From an uncultured Lachnospiraceae bacterium (GTDB taxonomy: Bacteria; Bacillota; Clostridia; Lachnospirales; Lachnospiraceae), in NCBI GenBank assembly GCA_905199445.1, contig CAJKGK010000022.1:1-59425 (forward strand): 59,425 nt of DNA, in the 5' to 3' direction. The notes under the pieces are model-generated. The model did no database searches. It had not been told where the DNA came from and worked only from the letters and a program-made list of their open reading frames with translations. Below, in pieces: positions 50,909-59,370 of this stretch. The translations under genes were made by a program, and so were the position numbers. Positions within the stretch are counted from its first letter, which is position 1, and every line of letters begins with the position of its first letter.

Positions 50909-52418
50909 GTTCACGGTCATATTCCTCTATAGATTTCTTTGTATATGCCACATCCGATGGACAGTCAATGTATTCACTGCCGTACTTCTGACGGGTCTCG
51001 CCGCCCTTGCCGGTAATCAGAATAACCGTAGGTTCTGTTGTTTCCATCACAGCTTTTCTGATCGCCGCTCCCCGGTCTTCAATCATCTCATAAGGGCAGT
51101 TCTGGGCGCTGACATACTGGGCAATGTCTCTGGAAATATCCTCCACGGCCTCATACCCCGGATCCTCCGCCACAAGATATACTTTAGAGGAATATTTTCC
51201 GGCAATCGTTCCCAGATCTCTGCGCCGGATATACGCTTTTTTCCCTGGGCAGCCAAAAATCGTAATAATCCGCCGGCCTTTATACTCTTCCATAGTGGAG
51301 GCAAATAATTTTTCAAAGCTCAGCTTATTATGGGCATAGTCCACAATAGCGACCACCTTGTGATCCTTGCTGTGATAAAGCTCCATGCGGCCGCTGGAGC
51401 GGGCCCGTTTCAAACCGGAATGAATATATGCCACAGGAATATTCATCACATAAGCGATCGCAATAGCTGCCAGTGCATTTTCTACGTTAAAAAGCCCCGG
51501 CATTTCCAGTACAAATTCTTCATCAAACCGGTCACAGACCGCATGGAACACCGTGTCCATCCCCTGTTTACGAATCCCATATCCCCGGATATCAGCCTGA
51601 TGGTGAGTGCCAAAGGTTACAATTCGGCCTGCAGCTTTTGCTGCTTCCATAATACGGTCACTTTCATCCGAATCCAGATTCACACAGGCTGTTTTCGTCT
51701 GTGCAAACAGACGCAGCTTGGATTCCATATAATCATTAAAATCCGGATGTTCAATAGGACTGATATGGTCTTCAGAAATATTAAGAAAAACCCCGACATC
51801 AAAAGTAATCCCATCGACCCGGTCATATTTAAGAGCCTGGCTGGATACTTCCATCTCAAGCCAGGAAATACCGCAATCCACCGCATGACGAAAATGTTCT
51901 TCAAGCTCTACCACTTCCGGGGTTGTAATATGAGATTCCTTTCTCTCAACACCGTCATACACATCAATGGAAGAAATCACGGCGCTCTCCTTCCCCCCCA
52001 CGGCAGCCATATAGTCATCAACAATGGCTTTAATATAATAAGCTGTTGTAGACTTTCCCTTTGTACCTGTAATACCGATCAGATTAAGATCTTCCCATGG
52101 GCGGCAAAAATAAAGGTCCGCCAGTATAGGCATCGCTGTACGGATATCGCTGACAATGATATACGGCAGATTAACATCATATTTTTTTTCACTGATATAG
52201 GCAAAGGCTCCTGATTTGGCGGCCTCTTCCAGATACGCTTCCTTAAAAGCCGCACCTTTGCATATAAATAATGTGTTTTCTGTCACATTTTTTGAATTGT
52301 ATGTAAGATTCAGAACCGTTTCGTTTTCATGGCCCATAAGATCGTGGTCAAAAAGATCCCCGGCTTCTTCCAGCCGTTTCAGATACTCTTTTAATGTATA
52401 TCTTAACATTTCCTTCAT
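50901..52418 (-). CDS. MurE-like Mur ligase
   Basis: This 505-residue ATP-dependent ligase shows the Mur order: an N-terminal UDP-binding-type domain, central GITGTKGKSTTAYYI, the Lys-containing YMESKLRLFAQT, and the C-terminal IVDYAHNKLSFEKLF and ILITGKGGET. It resembles MurE, which adds the third residue of the wall peptide. The position where DAP-adding MurE has DNPR reads VAEDPGYEAVED, so the amino acid added is probably not meso-DAP by the standard rule. GGAGG lies nine bases before the ATG. It lies between an Asp/Glu racemase gene and a PLP decarboxylase gene, a combination that suggests a special D-amino-acid or wall role. Confidence 0.82.
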   Translation of the reverse strand: MKEMLRYTLKEYLKRLEEAGDLFDHDLMGHENETVLNLTYNSKNVTENTLFICKGAAFKEAYLEEAAKSGAFAYISEKKYDVNLPYIIVSDIRTAMPILADLYFCRPWEDLNLIGITGTKGKSTTAYYIKAIVDDYMAAVGGKESAVISSIDVYDGVERKESHITTPEVVELEEHFRHAVDCGISWLEMEVSSQALKYDRVDGITFDVGVFLNISEDHISPIEHPDFNDYMESKLRLFAQTKTACVNLDSDESDRIMEAAKAAGRIVTFGTHHQADIRGYGIRKQGMDTVFHAVCDRFDEEFVLEMPGLFNVENALAAIAIAYVMNIPVAYIHSGLKRARSSGRMELYHSKDHKVVAIVDYAHNKLSFEKLFASTMEEYKGRRIITIFGCPGKKAYIRRRDLGTIAGKYSSKVYLVAEDPGYEAVEDISRDIAQYVSAQNCPYEMIEDRGAAIRKAVMETTEPTVILITGKGGETRQKYGSEYIDCPSDVAYTKKSIEEYDREHE

Positions 52419-52434
52419 TTTAAAATTCCTCCCT

Positions 52435-53151
52435 TTACTGGTAAACAGCTCCTGATCGTAAAATCGCCTCCCGAATCAAAACATCCATGGCATCCAGACA
52501 GCAGTCCGGCACATTATGGAAACGTTTATATACTGAAAGCTCTGTACAGGCCAGAATAATAACCTCACAGCCCATTTCCTGAAGCTCCTCCACAACACCG
52601 TTAAACAGATGGCGGCTGCCCCGTTCTCCGGCCTTAATCTCATCATAAATAATATGCATCACATCCTTCTGCCGCTGCGGACTTGGATGTACGGCCTGCA
52701 CACCGGCCAATGCACACTCTCTGTCATAAAGTCCTGTATGAATAGTACCGTCAGTCCCCATAATACCAATTTTTTTTACATTTCCGTACTTTCTCTTTGC
52801 GTAATTCACGCTTTCCCGAACCATATGGATAATAGGAATATCCACCGCTGACTGCATCTGCTCAAAAAAATAATGGGATGTATTACATGGAATGGCAATA
52901 TTTGCCGCACCGGCACGCTCCAGCATCCGCACATCATTTTTCAGAGATTCAATTAATGCCCTGTCATCACCGGTCTCAATAGCTTTTGTACGATCCGGGG
53001 TTGTTGCATGGCTGAGAATAATCATGTCAATATGTTCCTGATCACAGGAAGCATCTGTATGTTCAATCACGCCATTATAAAAAAAATCCGTTGCCTGAGG
53101 TCCCAGGCCGCCCAGCACCCCCAGCGTCTTTAATCTTCCAAAATTTATCAT
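52435..53151 (-). CDS. Aspartate/glutamate racemase family protein
   Basis: This 238-residue cofactor-independent racemase has the start LGVLGGLGPQATDFFYNGVI and the two catalytic cysteines in IAIPCNTSHYFFEQM and IILACTELSVYKRF. Such enzymes interconvert L and D aspartate or glutamate through two Cys. The first substrate loop (GPQAT) is of aspartate-racemase type rather than MurI. It starts the operon that continues into the MurE-like ligase 16 bases later. Broad-specificity racemases of this fold also exist. Confidence 0.88.
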   Translation of the reverse strand: MINFGRLKTLGVLGGLGPQATDFFYNGVIEHTDASCDQEHIDMIILSHATTPDRTKAIETGDDRALIESLKNDVRMLERAGAANIAIPCNTSHYFFEQMQSAVDIPIIHMVRESVNYAKRKYGNVKKIGIMGTDGTIHTGLYDRECALAGVQAVHPSPQRQKDVMHIIYDEIKAGERGSRHLFNGVVEELQEMGCEVIILACTELSVYKRFHNVPDCCLDAMDVLIREAILRSGAVYQ

Positions 53152-53252
53152 TATTGTACCTTTTTACCTTTCACAATGAACCATCGCCGGATTATCTGCG
53201 GCGTCAGAAAACCTAATCTGCCCTGTTTTAAAGTCACTTTCGAATATTATTG

Positions 53253-53282
53253 ATTATAGTATATCCGGTTTGCATGTGTCAA
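53253..53282 (-). promoter_or_regulatory. Promoter of the racemase-murE-like operon
   Basis: Minus-strand TTGACA (53277-53282), an 18-bp spacer and TATAAT (53253-53258), both perfect. A small palindrome AAAGTCACTTT lies at 53230-53240, just downstream of the predicted start site. Confidence 0.75.
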
Positions 53283-53343
53283 TACAAAGGGACGGTACCG
53301 GCAGTCATATCCCCATCTCTTTTCTCCGCCCCAGCGAAAAAGA

Positions 53344-53372
53344 TTGATTCCGGGAATAAAATGTGCTATATT
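53344..53372 (+). promoter_or_regulatory. Promoter of the ureohydrolase gene
   Basis: Plus-strand TTGATT (53344-53349), a 17-bp spacer and TATATT (53367-53372). The 90-base leader that follows has two small hairpins, CCCGA/TCGGG and CCGCC/GGCGG, ahead of the GGGAGG ribosome site. I do not recognise a riboswitch. Confidence 0.55.
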
Positions 53373-53471
53373 GGGGAATGTACGTACCATGCGAACATAA
53401 TTCCCGATTTGTTCGGGCTTATTTGTAATACCGCCATCAGGCGGCAGACCAGTTTCCCAAGGGAGGTTATT

Positions 53472-54323
53472 ATGTACAGTATTTATGGTTGTCCGATGCA
53501 CTACGGTGTTGGTGATGAAGGACTTATTTACAGCCTTGATTATTTAAATCAGTATTATGATCTGAATATTCCCATTGTCCCGGAAATTACAGTCGCAGAA
53601 GAAAATCTGCCCAATTTAAAAAATCTCAACAGTGTCGTTGCGACCTGTACAGGGATTGCCAGGTATCACGACCGCATTATTGCCCATGGTGATACCCCTT
53701 TATTCGTCGCAGGCGACCACAGCTCTGTCATCGGATCTATTTCCGGCAGCGCCGTTAACTATGAAAATCTTGGCCTGATCTGGATTGACGCACATCCGGA
53801 TATTAACACAGATGAAACAACAGTCTCCGGTAATATTCACGGAATGCCTGTAGCTGCCCTTCTTGGTATGGGTGAAAAATCGCTGACAAAAATTCTTTCA
53901 GCCAATCCCAAGTTAAAACCGGAAAACATTGTCATGCTGGGACTGCGTGATATTGATCCGCCGGAAGCAGTCATCCTTAAAGATCTCAATATTAAATATT
54001 ATACATATGATGATATCATCCAGAAAGGATTAAATACCTGTATACAGGAAACGATCCAATACCTGTCCCGGTTAAACGCTGTACATTTAAGCTTTGATAT
54101 AGACTCCATGGACCCATTACTTATGCCGGGCGTATCCGTTCCTGTAGCCGATGGTTTTAACATTGATGACATTTACCAAATGATTGACGGCTTTTTAGGT
54201 AAGCTTCCTGTGGTTGCCATGGATATTGTGGAATTTAATGTAGACCACGATATTGACAGAAAAACATCCGATTTTACCAATGAACTTATTCTTCATATAT
54301 TAAATAAAGATCAGGATCAATAA
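53472..54323 (+). CDS. Ureohydrolase (arginase/agmatinase family)
   Basis: This 283-residue manganese hydrolase has metal ligands in VAGDHSSVIGS (His), WIDAHPDINTD (Asp-x-His-x-x-Asp) and LSFDIDSMDPLLMPGVS (Asp-x-Asp). These enzymes split a guanidino group to urea. The chain is a little shorter than classic arginase; the choice between arginase, agmatinase and formiminoglutamase is not settled by motifs. The start at 53472 has GGGAGG; the longer frame from 53250 begins upstream of its own promoter and is rejected. A strong terminator follows. Confidence 0.88.
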   Translation: MYSIYGCPMHYGVGDEGLIYSLDYLNQYYDLNIPIVPEITVAEENLPNLKNLNSVVATCTGIARYHDRIIAHGDTPLFVAGDHSSVIGSISGSAVNYENLGLIWIDAHPDINTDETTVSGNIHGMPVAALLGMGEKSLTKILSANPKLKPENIVMLGLRDIDPPEAVILKDLNIKYYTYDDIIQKGLNTCIQETIQYLSRLNAVHLSFDIDSMDPLLMPGVSVPVADGFNIDDIYQMIDGFLGKLPVVAMDIVEFNVDHDIDRKTSDFTNELILHILNKDQDQ

Positions 54324-54376
54324 AAAAAGAGTGCTTTCAAATCACTTACGTGTATGTGATCTGAAAGCACTTTTTC
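54322..54376. terminator. Bidirectional terminator
   Basis: AGTGCTTTCA/TGAAAGCACT with an inner ATCAC/GTGAT pair, A run before and T run after. It separates the convergent ureohydrolase and CocE-like genes. Confidence 0.9.
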
Positions 54377-54418
54377 TGCTTACTTAAATAAAATATGGCC
54401 TGATCAGCACGTTTTCCT

Positions 54419-56164
54419 TTACTGCTGTCTACGGACCTCCATTTCTACCGATGAAGAGGTCCTACCCCCACTGTACAGGTTCTGATGTGCGATACGCTGT
54501 TTTTTCTGTTCGCCCCAGATGCCTTTGTAATTACAGTGAACGTGAAAATTAGGGTAATCTGAGGAAGATATATCCAGACGGATCCGCTCCCCGGCCCGAA
54601 CCGTATAGCATACGTCCCACATATCGATTGTCACCTGGGTCTGTTGTTCAGGTTTATAATTTTCCCCTGCAATACTTCCCTGACCGATTGTTGTTATGGA
54701 TGAACGTATATTGTAAGCCTGGCCATCCGGTGTAACACGCATAAGCTTTGCCGTGAAAGCCGTATCCTCGCAGTCACTGGAAACCCACAGTTTCACCTGG
54801 ATTTTACCTGTAATCTGCAGCGCCCGGTCAAGAGGCTCAGACATCACACTGATCACATCCGGACGCCATCCAGGATCAGGCTGAGAAAGGCTCCCATTGA
54901 CCCCCCACGATGTCAGACAGGATTCAGAGCCATGAGAATGGACTGGATCTGCAGGATCAAAATCATAAGCAATACGGCTTTGTGTATCTACTTTATCCTC
55001 TGCAAGACTGTTTTGTGAAAAATCCAGATACATGGTTTTTTGTTCCGTAGTTTTGTCTTCCCAGGAATCGGTCTCATACCAGCGGTCTTCATTCATCTGA
55101 TATGTACGCACTTTTTTCTCCGGAAGCTTTTTCTGTTTAAGCGTCAGATCAAACCAGTCCAGATACATTTTAACTTCACTGTTTTCCACATGATCCGTTT
55201 CCTGCGCCTCAATACACGGCTGGAAACCATGGTTCCACGGCCCGATCACCAGCTGACTGTGCGCCTTTGAGGCAGCCCCGAGTTTGTCCCAGGAATTCAT
55301 GGCGCTGCCCAGATGATGGTCATACCAGCCTTCTACCACAAGGATAGGAATCTGTATTTTCTCGGGAATTTCATCCAACTGCTTCCACCAGCCCTGCTGC
55401 CAGTAGGCATCCTGTTTCTTTGTATTTGTCACATACGCTCTGTACCATGGCACCTCACCGCCCCAAAGCGCTGTATCCACTTCTTTCTGAGGCATATAAC
55501 GGCAGACCTGATCATAATCTGCATGAACCTCCCACCCACAGTTTTGCATGCTCCAGGCAGTCAGCACGTCCTGACGAAACATCCCCTTTTCATAGGCTGA
55601 TTTAAAACGATCTGTACCGTAATGAGTCAATACCATGGAAACGACCTTTCCGGTCACTGCATCCGATATGGCCCATCCGGTGGCAGATAAATATGAACAT
55701 CCCCAGTAGCCGATTCCATCGGCCCAGGGCTGCTGATACAGCCAGTTCACTGTGTCAATACCGTCACAGCGCTCATTCACGTTTGGCACCCACGCCCCTT
55801 CAGACTGCTCAATGCCTCTGCAGTACTGATATACAAAAATGTACCCCCGTTTTGCAAGACATGCCCCGTGAAGCTTCGACAATGCGTCCTGAGCCGGGTA
55901 ACAGGTGCGCTGTAAAATCACAGGAAAATCCTGATCTGTACCAGGACCGTCAGGCTTAAAAATATACGTATGCAGACGTACACCATCCCTCATGGTCACG
56001 AACATATCTTCTTCCGTGAATGTCTCATAAATTTCCTCATAGCCGCTGTCTTCATATTCCTGAATTTTCCGTTGACGCATCATCGCCGCAATCGCTTCCA
56101 TTGACGGCTGCTGTTCTTCATTTTCCCTGCTGTCCGTATGCTCCGTTTTTGCCGTATTACCCAT
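54419..56164 (-). CDS. CocE/NonD-family alpha/beta hydrolase (S15 type)
   Basis: This 581-residue enzyme has the X-Pro dipeptidyl peptidase/cocaine esterase layout. The hydrolase core contains the motif GYWGCSYLSATGW (nucleophile Ser near residue 165), VVEGWYDHHLGSAM (Asp region), and QLVIGPWNHGF (His). A C-terminal jelly-roll domain ends in ERIRLDISSSDYPNFHVHCN. Members cleave esters or N-acyl amides. There is no signal peptide. It follows the AtuA-type pair by two bases, with TGGAGG upstream, so it should act in the same pathway; the substrate is unknown. Confidence 0.9.
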   Translation of the reverse strand: MGNTAKTEHTDSRENEEQQPSMEAIAAMMRQRKIQEYEDSGYEEIYETFTEEDMFVTMRDGVRLHTYIFKPDGPGTDQDFPVILQRTCYPAQDALSKLHGACLAKRGYIFVYQYCRGIEQSEGAWVPNVNERCDGIDTVNWLYQQPWADGIGYWGCSYLSATGWAISDAVTGKVVSMVLTHYGTDRFKSAYEKGMFRQDVLTAWSMQNCGWEVHADYDQVCRYMPQKEVDTALWGGEVPWYRAYVTNTKKQDAYWQQGWWKQLDEIPEKIQIPILVVEGWYDHHLGSAMNSWDKLGAASKAHSQLVIGPWNHGFQPCIEAQETDHVENSEVKMYLDWFDLTLKQKKLPEKKVRTYQMNEDRWYETDSWEDKTTEQKTMYLDFSQNSLAEDKVDTQSRIAYDFDPADPVHSHGSESCLTSWGVNGSLSQPDPGWRPDVISVMSEPLDRALQITGKIQVKLWVSSDCEDTAFTAKLMRVTPDGQAYNIRSSITTIGQGSIAGENYKPEQQTQVTIDMWDVCYTVRAGERIRLDISSSDYPNFHVHCNYKGIWGEQKKQRIAHQNLYSGGRTSSSVEMEVRRQQ

Positions 56165-56166
56165 GT

Positions 56167-56466
56167 TTATACCTCCATTTCCAGCAATGCACTGCCCAAT
56201 GTTTTTCCATGCATGTCCAGCGCCAGAGAACGGGTTACCCCGCCGCCTAAAGCATCCTCCATCACAAAGTTCAGCGCATAAATACTTTCTATTTCATAAC
56301 GTGTAATTTCCCCGTGGACAATTTCACCAAAATAAGTTTTCAGTCGTTGAGCCGTCACATGAGACCTGATGTATGGATAATCCTCCGGTCTGTATGCAAT
56401 CACGGAAATGACCGAAATATTTCCTTTATCTCCTGTTCTGGAATGGGCGATTTCTTTTAACTTCAT
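56167..56466 (-). CDS. AtuA C-terminal-type ferredoxin-fold protein
   Basis: This 99-residue protein matches the C-terminal domain of AtuA-like proteins: IAHSRTGDKGNISVISVIAY at the start, then YEIESIYALNFVMEDALGGG and SLALDMHGKTLGSALLEMEV. In Pseudomonas AtuA this domain is fused behind the DUF1446 domain; here it is a separate gene joined by an ATGA overlap to the N-terminal gene, so the two parts probably form a complex. GGGGAGGA precedes the ATG. Function is unknown beyond that link. Confidence 0.82.
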   Translation of the reverse strand: MKLKEIAHSRTGDKGNISVISVIAYRPEDYPYIRSHVTAQRLKTYFGEIVHGEITRYEIESIYALNFVMEDALGGGVTRSLALDMHGKTLGSALLEMEV

Positions 56467-57896
56467 TTCAATTCCTCCCCTGACCTAAGCATATGAACGC
56501 TTATAGAAAAATCCTCTGCCGGTATCAAAATGGACGCAATGGAAATAATATCTTTCACTGCCTTAACCGCCCCACCGCCGCCGCTGGGACCGTTTGTATA
56601 AAGTGCTTCTACCTCATTTCCAACCTTTTCAGCCTGTTTAAGAGTGGCGCAGCGGGCAGCCACGCGCAGACGAACCTCCGTGGGAAGCTTCCCCCATGAA
56701 TTTTCAGACGGATTCAGGCTTACTGTGTGATCTGCCGTTGTTTCCCCGGCTTTCTCATAGCCTCCCATTTCCCGGGAAATGCGATCTTTGTACAAAGAAT
56801 TCACACCAATATAATCAAAACGCAGTTCACTGTATTCCAGACCAATGATCTCAAATCGATGTTCCAGAATTTCTCTGGCCAGCTCAGCCCGGCGCAGCGC
56901 ATTTGTTCCCCCATAACTAATCTGGCCTTCCCCGATATAGCAGTCATGATAGCCTACACTTGTTTTATAAAAACCATTGGGTGCCTTACCGGATGCCCCA
57001 CATACCCGGACACGGTCTTTACCATCCTGTATAGCCTGAATATGGCTGAAATCCGCAATAACATCCGGTGTAAAGTAATTTGCCGGATCCTGAATTTCAT
57101 AGAGCATCTGCTCCCTGACTGTCTCCTCTGTCACCATGCCCCCGGTCTGATTCAATTTTGTAATCACTGCGTCTCCGCTCTCATCCACAATCGCGATAGG
57201 GAAACCCAGATTCCATAACTGGGGAACATCCTTGTAGCCTGGATCTGCAAAATATCCGCCTGTTACCTGGCCTGCACATTCCAGCAAATGACCGACCAAA
57301 GTCGCCTTTCCCAGTTTTTCATACTGATCAAACGCCCAGCCAAACTCATAGGCAAGCGGCCCTACCACAAGGGACGGATCTGCAACCCGCCCTGTAATAA
57401 CAATGTCAGCCCCTTCCTTTAAAGCCGCCACAATCCCGCTGGCCCCAATATAACCATTGGCTGATAAAAACTCTGCATGGATATCTTTTAACGGCCCTTT
57501 GGTCTCTATAACAGTATCATCCATATATTGGTCCAGCCGATCGCCAATATCATCACCCAAAATCCAGGCAATTTTTATATTATTAATCCCTTTTTTCGCC
57601 GCCATTTCACCGCACTTTTTAGCCGCAGCCTCAGGATTGGCTGCCCCCATATTGGTAATTACCTTTACCGGACGTACCTTCCAGGCATCTAAAATAGCAT
57701 CAAAACGGTCTTCAAATAAATCATTATATCCCAAATCCGGATTCTCTCTTTTTTTCTTCTGAGCAATGGATATGGTGCGTTCCGCCAGACATTCAAAAAT
57801 AATATAATCCAAATTTCCTCTGCGGATTAAATCCACCGCAGGCTCAATCCGATCACCGGCATAGCCGGCACCGGATCCTATGCGTACTTGTTTCAT
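56463..57896 (-). CDS. AtuA-like protein, DUF1446 domain
   Basis: This 477-residue protein is of the acyclic terpene utilisation AtuA family: VRIGSGAGYAGDRIEPAVDL at the N-terminus, ITNMGAANPEAAAKKCGEMA, ADIVITGRVADPSLVVGPLA, HLLECAGQVTGGYFADPGYK and a C-terminal GPSGGGGAVKAV. The biochemical role of AtuA is not established. The start at 57896 follows GGGAGGG; 27 upstream in-frame residues are rejected. It heads the operon atuA-N, atuA-C, cocE and is transcribed away from the LacI regulator. Two palindromic operators sit in its promoter. Confidence 0.85.
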   Translation of the reverse strand: MKQVRIGSGAGYAGDRIEPAVDLIRRGNLDYIIFECLAERTISIAQKKKRENPDLGYNDLFEDRFDAILDAWKVRPVKVITNMGAANPEAAAKKCGEMAAKKGINNIKIAWILGDDIGDRLDQYMDDTVIETKGPLKDIHAEFLSANGYIGASGIVAALKEGADIVITGRVADPSLVVGPLAYEFGWAFDQYEKLGKATLVGHLLECAGQVTGGYFADPGYKDVPQLWNLGFPIAIVDESGDAVITKLNQTGGMVTEETVREQMLYEIQDPANYFTPDVIADFSHIQAIQDGKDRVRVCGASGKAPNGFYKTSVGYHDCYIGEGQISYGGTNALRRAELAREILEHRFEIIGLEYSELRFDYIGVNSLYKDRISREMGGYEKAGETTADHTVSLNPSENSWGKLPTEVRLRVAARCATLKQAEKVGNEVEALYTNGPSGGGGAVKAVKDIISIASILIPAEDFSISVHMLRSGEELK

Positions 57897-57969
57897 TACA
57901 GATCCCTCCCGGTCTGACTGGCATGATGCTTCTTCTGGCACCATGATTTTTAATATGCTTCGCAAAGTT

Positions 57970-57987
57970 AAGTACAACGTTGTATTT
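57970..57987. promoter_or_regulatory. LacI-type operator O2
   Basis: AAGTACAACGTTGTATTT, with a perfect 12-bp palindrome TACAACGTTGTA and the central CG usual for LacI-family sites. It covers the region just after the predicted transcription start (about 57991). Confidence 0.75.
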
Positions 57988-57996
57988 TTATAATTA

Positions 57997-58014
57997 AAGT
58001 ATAACGTTGTACTT
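57997..58014. promoter_or_regulatory. LacI-type operator O1
   Basis: AAGTATAACGTTGTACTT, nearly palindromic, centre 27 bp from O2. It covers the -10 box and part of the spacer of the promoter. Confidence 0.75.
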
Positions 58015-58026
58015 AATTTGTGTCAA
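57998..58026 (-). promoter_or_regulatory. Promoter of the atuA-like operon
   Basis: Minus-strand TTGACA (58021-58026), a 17-bp spacer and TATACT (57998-58003). With O1 and O2 on it, repression by the neighbouring LacI protein is the simplest reading. Confidence 0.8.
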
Positions 58027-58135
58027 TATCTGTATTAAATTTTTTTTCAAAAACTTTCCCTAACGCAGGCGGGCCGCAAAAAAACTTCAGATGGTTCAAA
58101 ATATACTGAGTGCGTGATATCTGCCATCTGCGGCA

Positions 58136-58164
58136 TTGAAAAAAATATATGAATCCTTTATACT
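58136..58164 (+). promoter_or_regulatory. Promoter of the lacI gene
   Basis: Plus-strand TTGAAA (58136-58141), a 17-bp spacer and TATACT (58159-58164). A spaced inverted repeat CAGATGG/CCATCTG (58088-58094 and 58124-58130) lies just upstream. No O1/O2-like site overlaps it. Confidence 0.65.
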
Positions 58165-58220
58165 GTAGATACATGGAATCTACGAATTATATAACCATAT
58201 GCCATGAAATGAGGATCGTC

Positions 58221-59207
58221 ATGCCAACAATCAAAGATGTAGCCGCTCTGGCCGGTGTTTCCTTCAGCACAGTTTCCATTATTATTAACGGAAAAAGCGA
58301 GGAACGTAAAATTTCTTTAAAAACTCAGAAAAAAGTCCTGGAGGCTATGAAAGAATTAAATTATAAACCAAATATATCCGCAAAAAAGCTCAGGAACCAT
58401 CGCTCTACAATCACCATTGCCCTGTTTTGGACGACCGACTTTAGAAGCGCCATGCTGGCCCGCTTTATGAAAGGGCTTCAGGATGAAATCAGAAACATTC
58501 AGGCCAAAGGGGATTGTGTGGAAATTGTTATTTACCCTTATGAAAATGGGAGTCTGCGATCAACGAATAAACTGCTGGCTGTCAATGATTTCAATGGTGC
58601 CATCATCGCCAATGCAAGCCCTGAAGATATGGCATATATCCATTCCATCAATCTATTGACACCGGTTATTTTATACAACCGTCAAAGTCCGATTTTTCAC
58701 AGTATCAATATCGATGACCGGGAAATCGGAAGGCAGGCCAGCCGTATTCTCAAAAATTACAATCAAGCACTTTTTGTCCAGGCACCGGTTGTTTTTGATG
58801 AAATGAATACCCGGGCCAATTCCTTTGTCGAAGAATTTCACGGCAGCGTCAAAATCAAAGAAGTTCGTGAAAACAGTGCTCAGGCAGGATTCGAACTGGC
58901 ATCTGACCTTAATTTTTCAGAATTTGACTGTATTTTTGCATCCAGTGATGCGATTGCCCTGGGAATTGAACATTACTGCTACCAAAACCGGATTTCCATT
59001 CCTTCTGATCTGGGACTTTTAGCCGTCGGCAATGGCTTGCCGCAATATGACGCCTTTGCAAATCCTGCATTAAGCGTCATCGAAATTCCCATTGAACACA
59101 TGGCTGCCATGTGCCTTGACGGACTTGTGCGGCTGATTCACAACGAAGAACTGCCAATGCGTCAGTATACACAATTAACGGTGATCCAGCGGGATTCCGT
59201 GAAGTAA
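58221..59207 (+). CDS. LacI-family transcriptional regulator
   Basis: This 328-residue repressor has the LacI HTH at residues 2-22 (TIKDVAALAGVSFSTVSIII), hinge helix NISAKKLRN near 55-63, and a periplasmic-binding-protein-like ligand domain (ITIALFWTTDFRSAMLARFM, NRISIPSDLGLLAVGNG). The start at 58221 follows TGAGGA; the frame runs 24 residues further upstream without HTH sequence. It diverges from the atuA-like operon whose promoter carries two matching palindromes. The ligand is not deducible; LacI proteins usually sense sugars or nucleosides. Confidence 0.93.
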   Translation: MPTIKDVAALAGVSFSTVSIIINGKSEERKISLKTQKKVLEAMKELNYKPNISAKKLRNHRSTITIALFWTTDFRSAMLARFMKGLQDEIRNIQAKGDCVEIVIYPYENGSLRSTNKLLAVNDFNGAIIANASPEDMAYIHSINLLTPVILYNRQSPIFHSINIDDREIGRQASRILKNYNQALFVQAPVVFDEMNTRANSFVEEFHGSVKIKEVRENSAQAGFELASDLNFSEFDCIFASSDAIALGIEHYCYQNRISIPSDLGLLAVGNGLPQYDAFANPALSVIEIPIEHMAAMCLDGLVRLIHNEELPMRQYTQLTVIQRDSVK

Positions 59208-59288
59208 TAGTATATCCTGACCAACCGTCTGTTTTACAGCCATGATACAGACTCACCATATGTTATTACTAACATTCTATAAATTATC

Positions 59289-59346
59289 AAAAATGCCTTC
59301 AGCAATCCGGCTATTCCACCATTCCGACTACTGAAGGCATTTTTAT
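59289..59346. terminator. Bidirectional terminator
   Basis: AAAAATGCCTTCAG/CTGAAGGCATTTTTA around a 28-base loop. It separates lacI from the convergent permease gene. Confidence 0.9.
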
Positions 59347-59370
59347 TTTACATAATATTATAAAATTGTG

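Noticed and set aside
51330..52214. 294-residue plus-strand frame opposite the MurE-like gene
   Set aside because: Its composition (rich in Ile, His, Phe, Cys) is typical of an antisense shadow, and the minus strand encodes a full Mur ligase with all motifs.
53250..53471. N-terminal extension of the ureohydrolase
   Set aside because: It would begin upstream of the predicted promoter, has no family similarity, and a GGGAGG site precedes the ATG at 53472.
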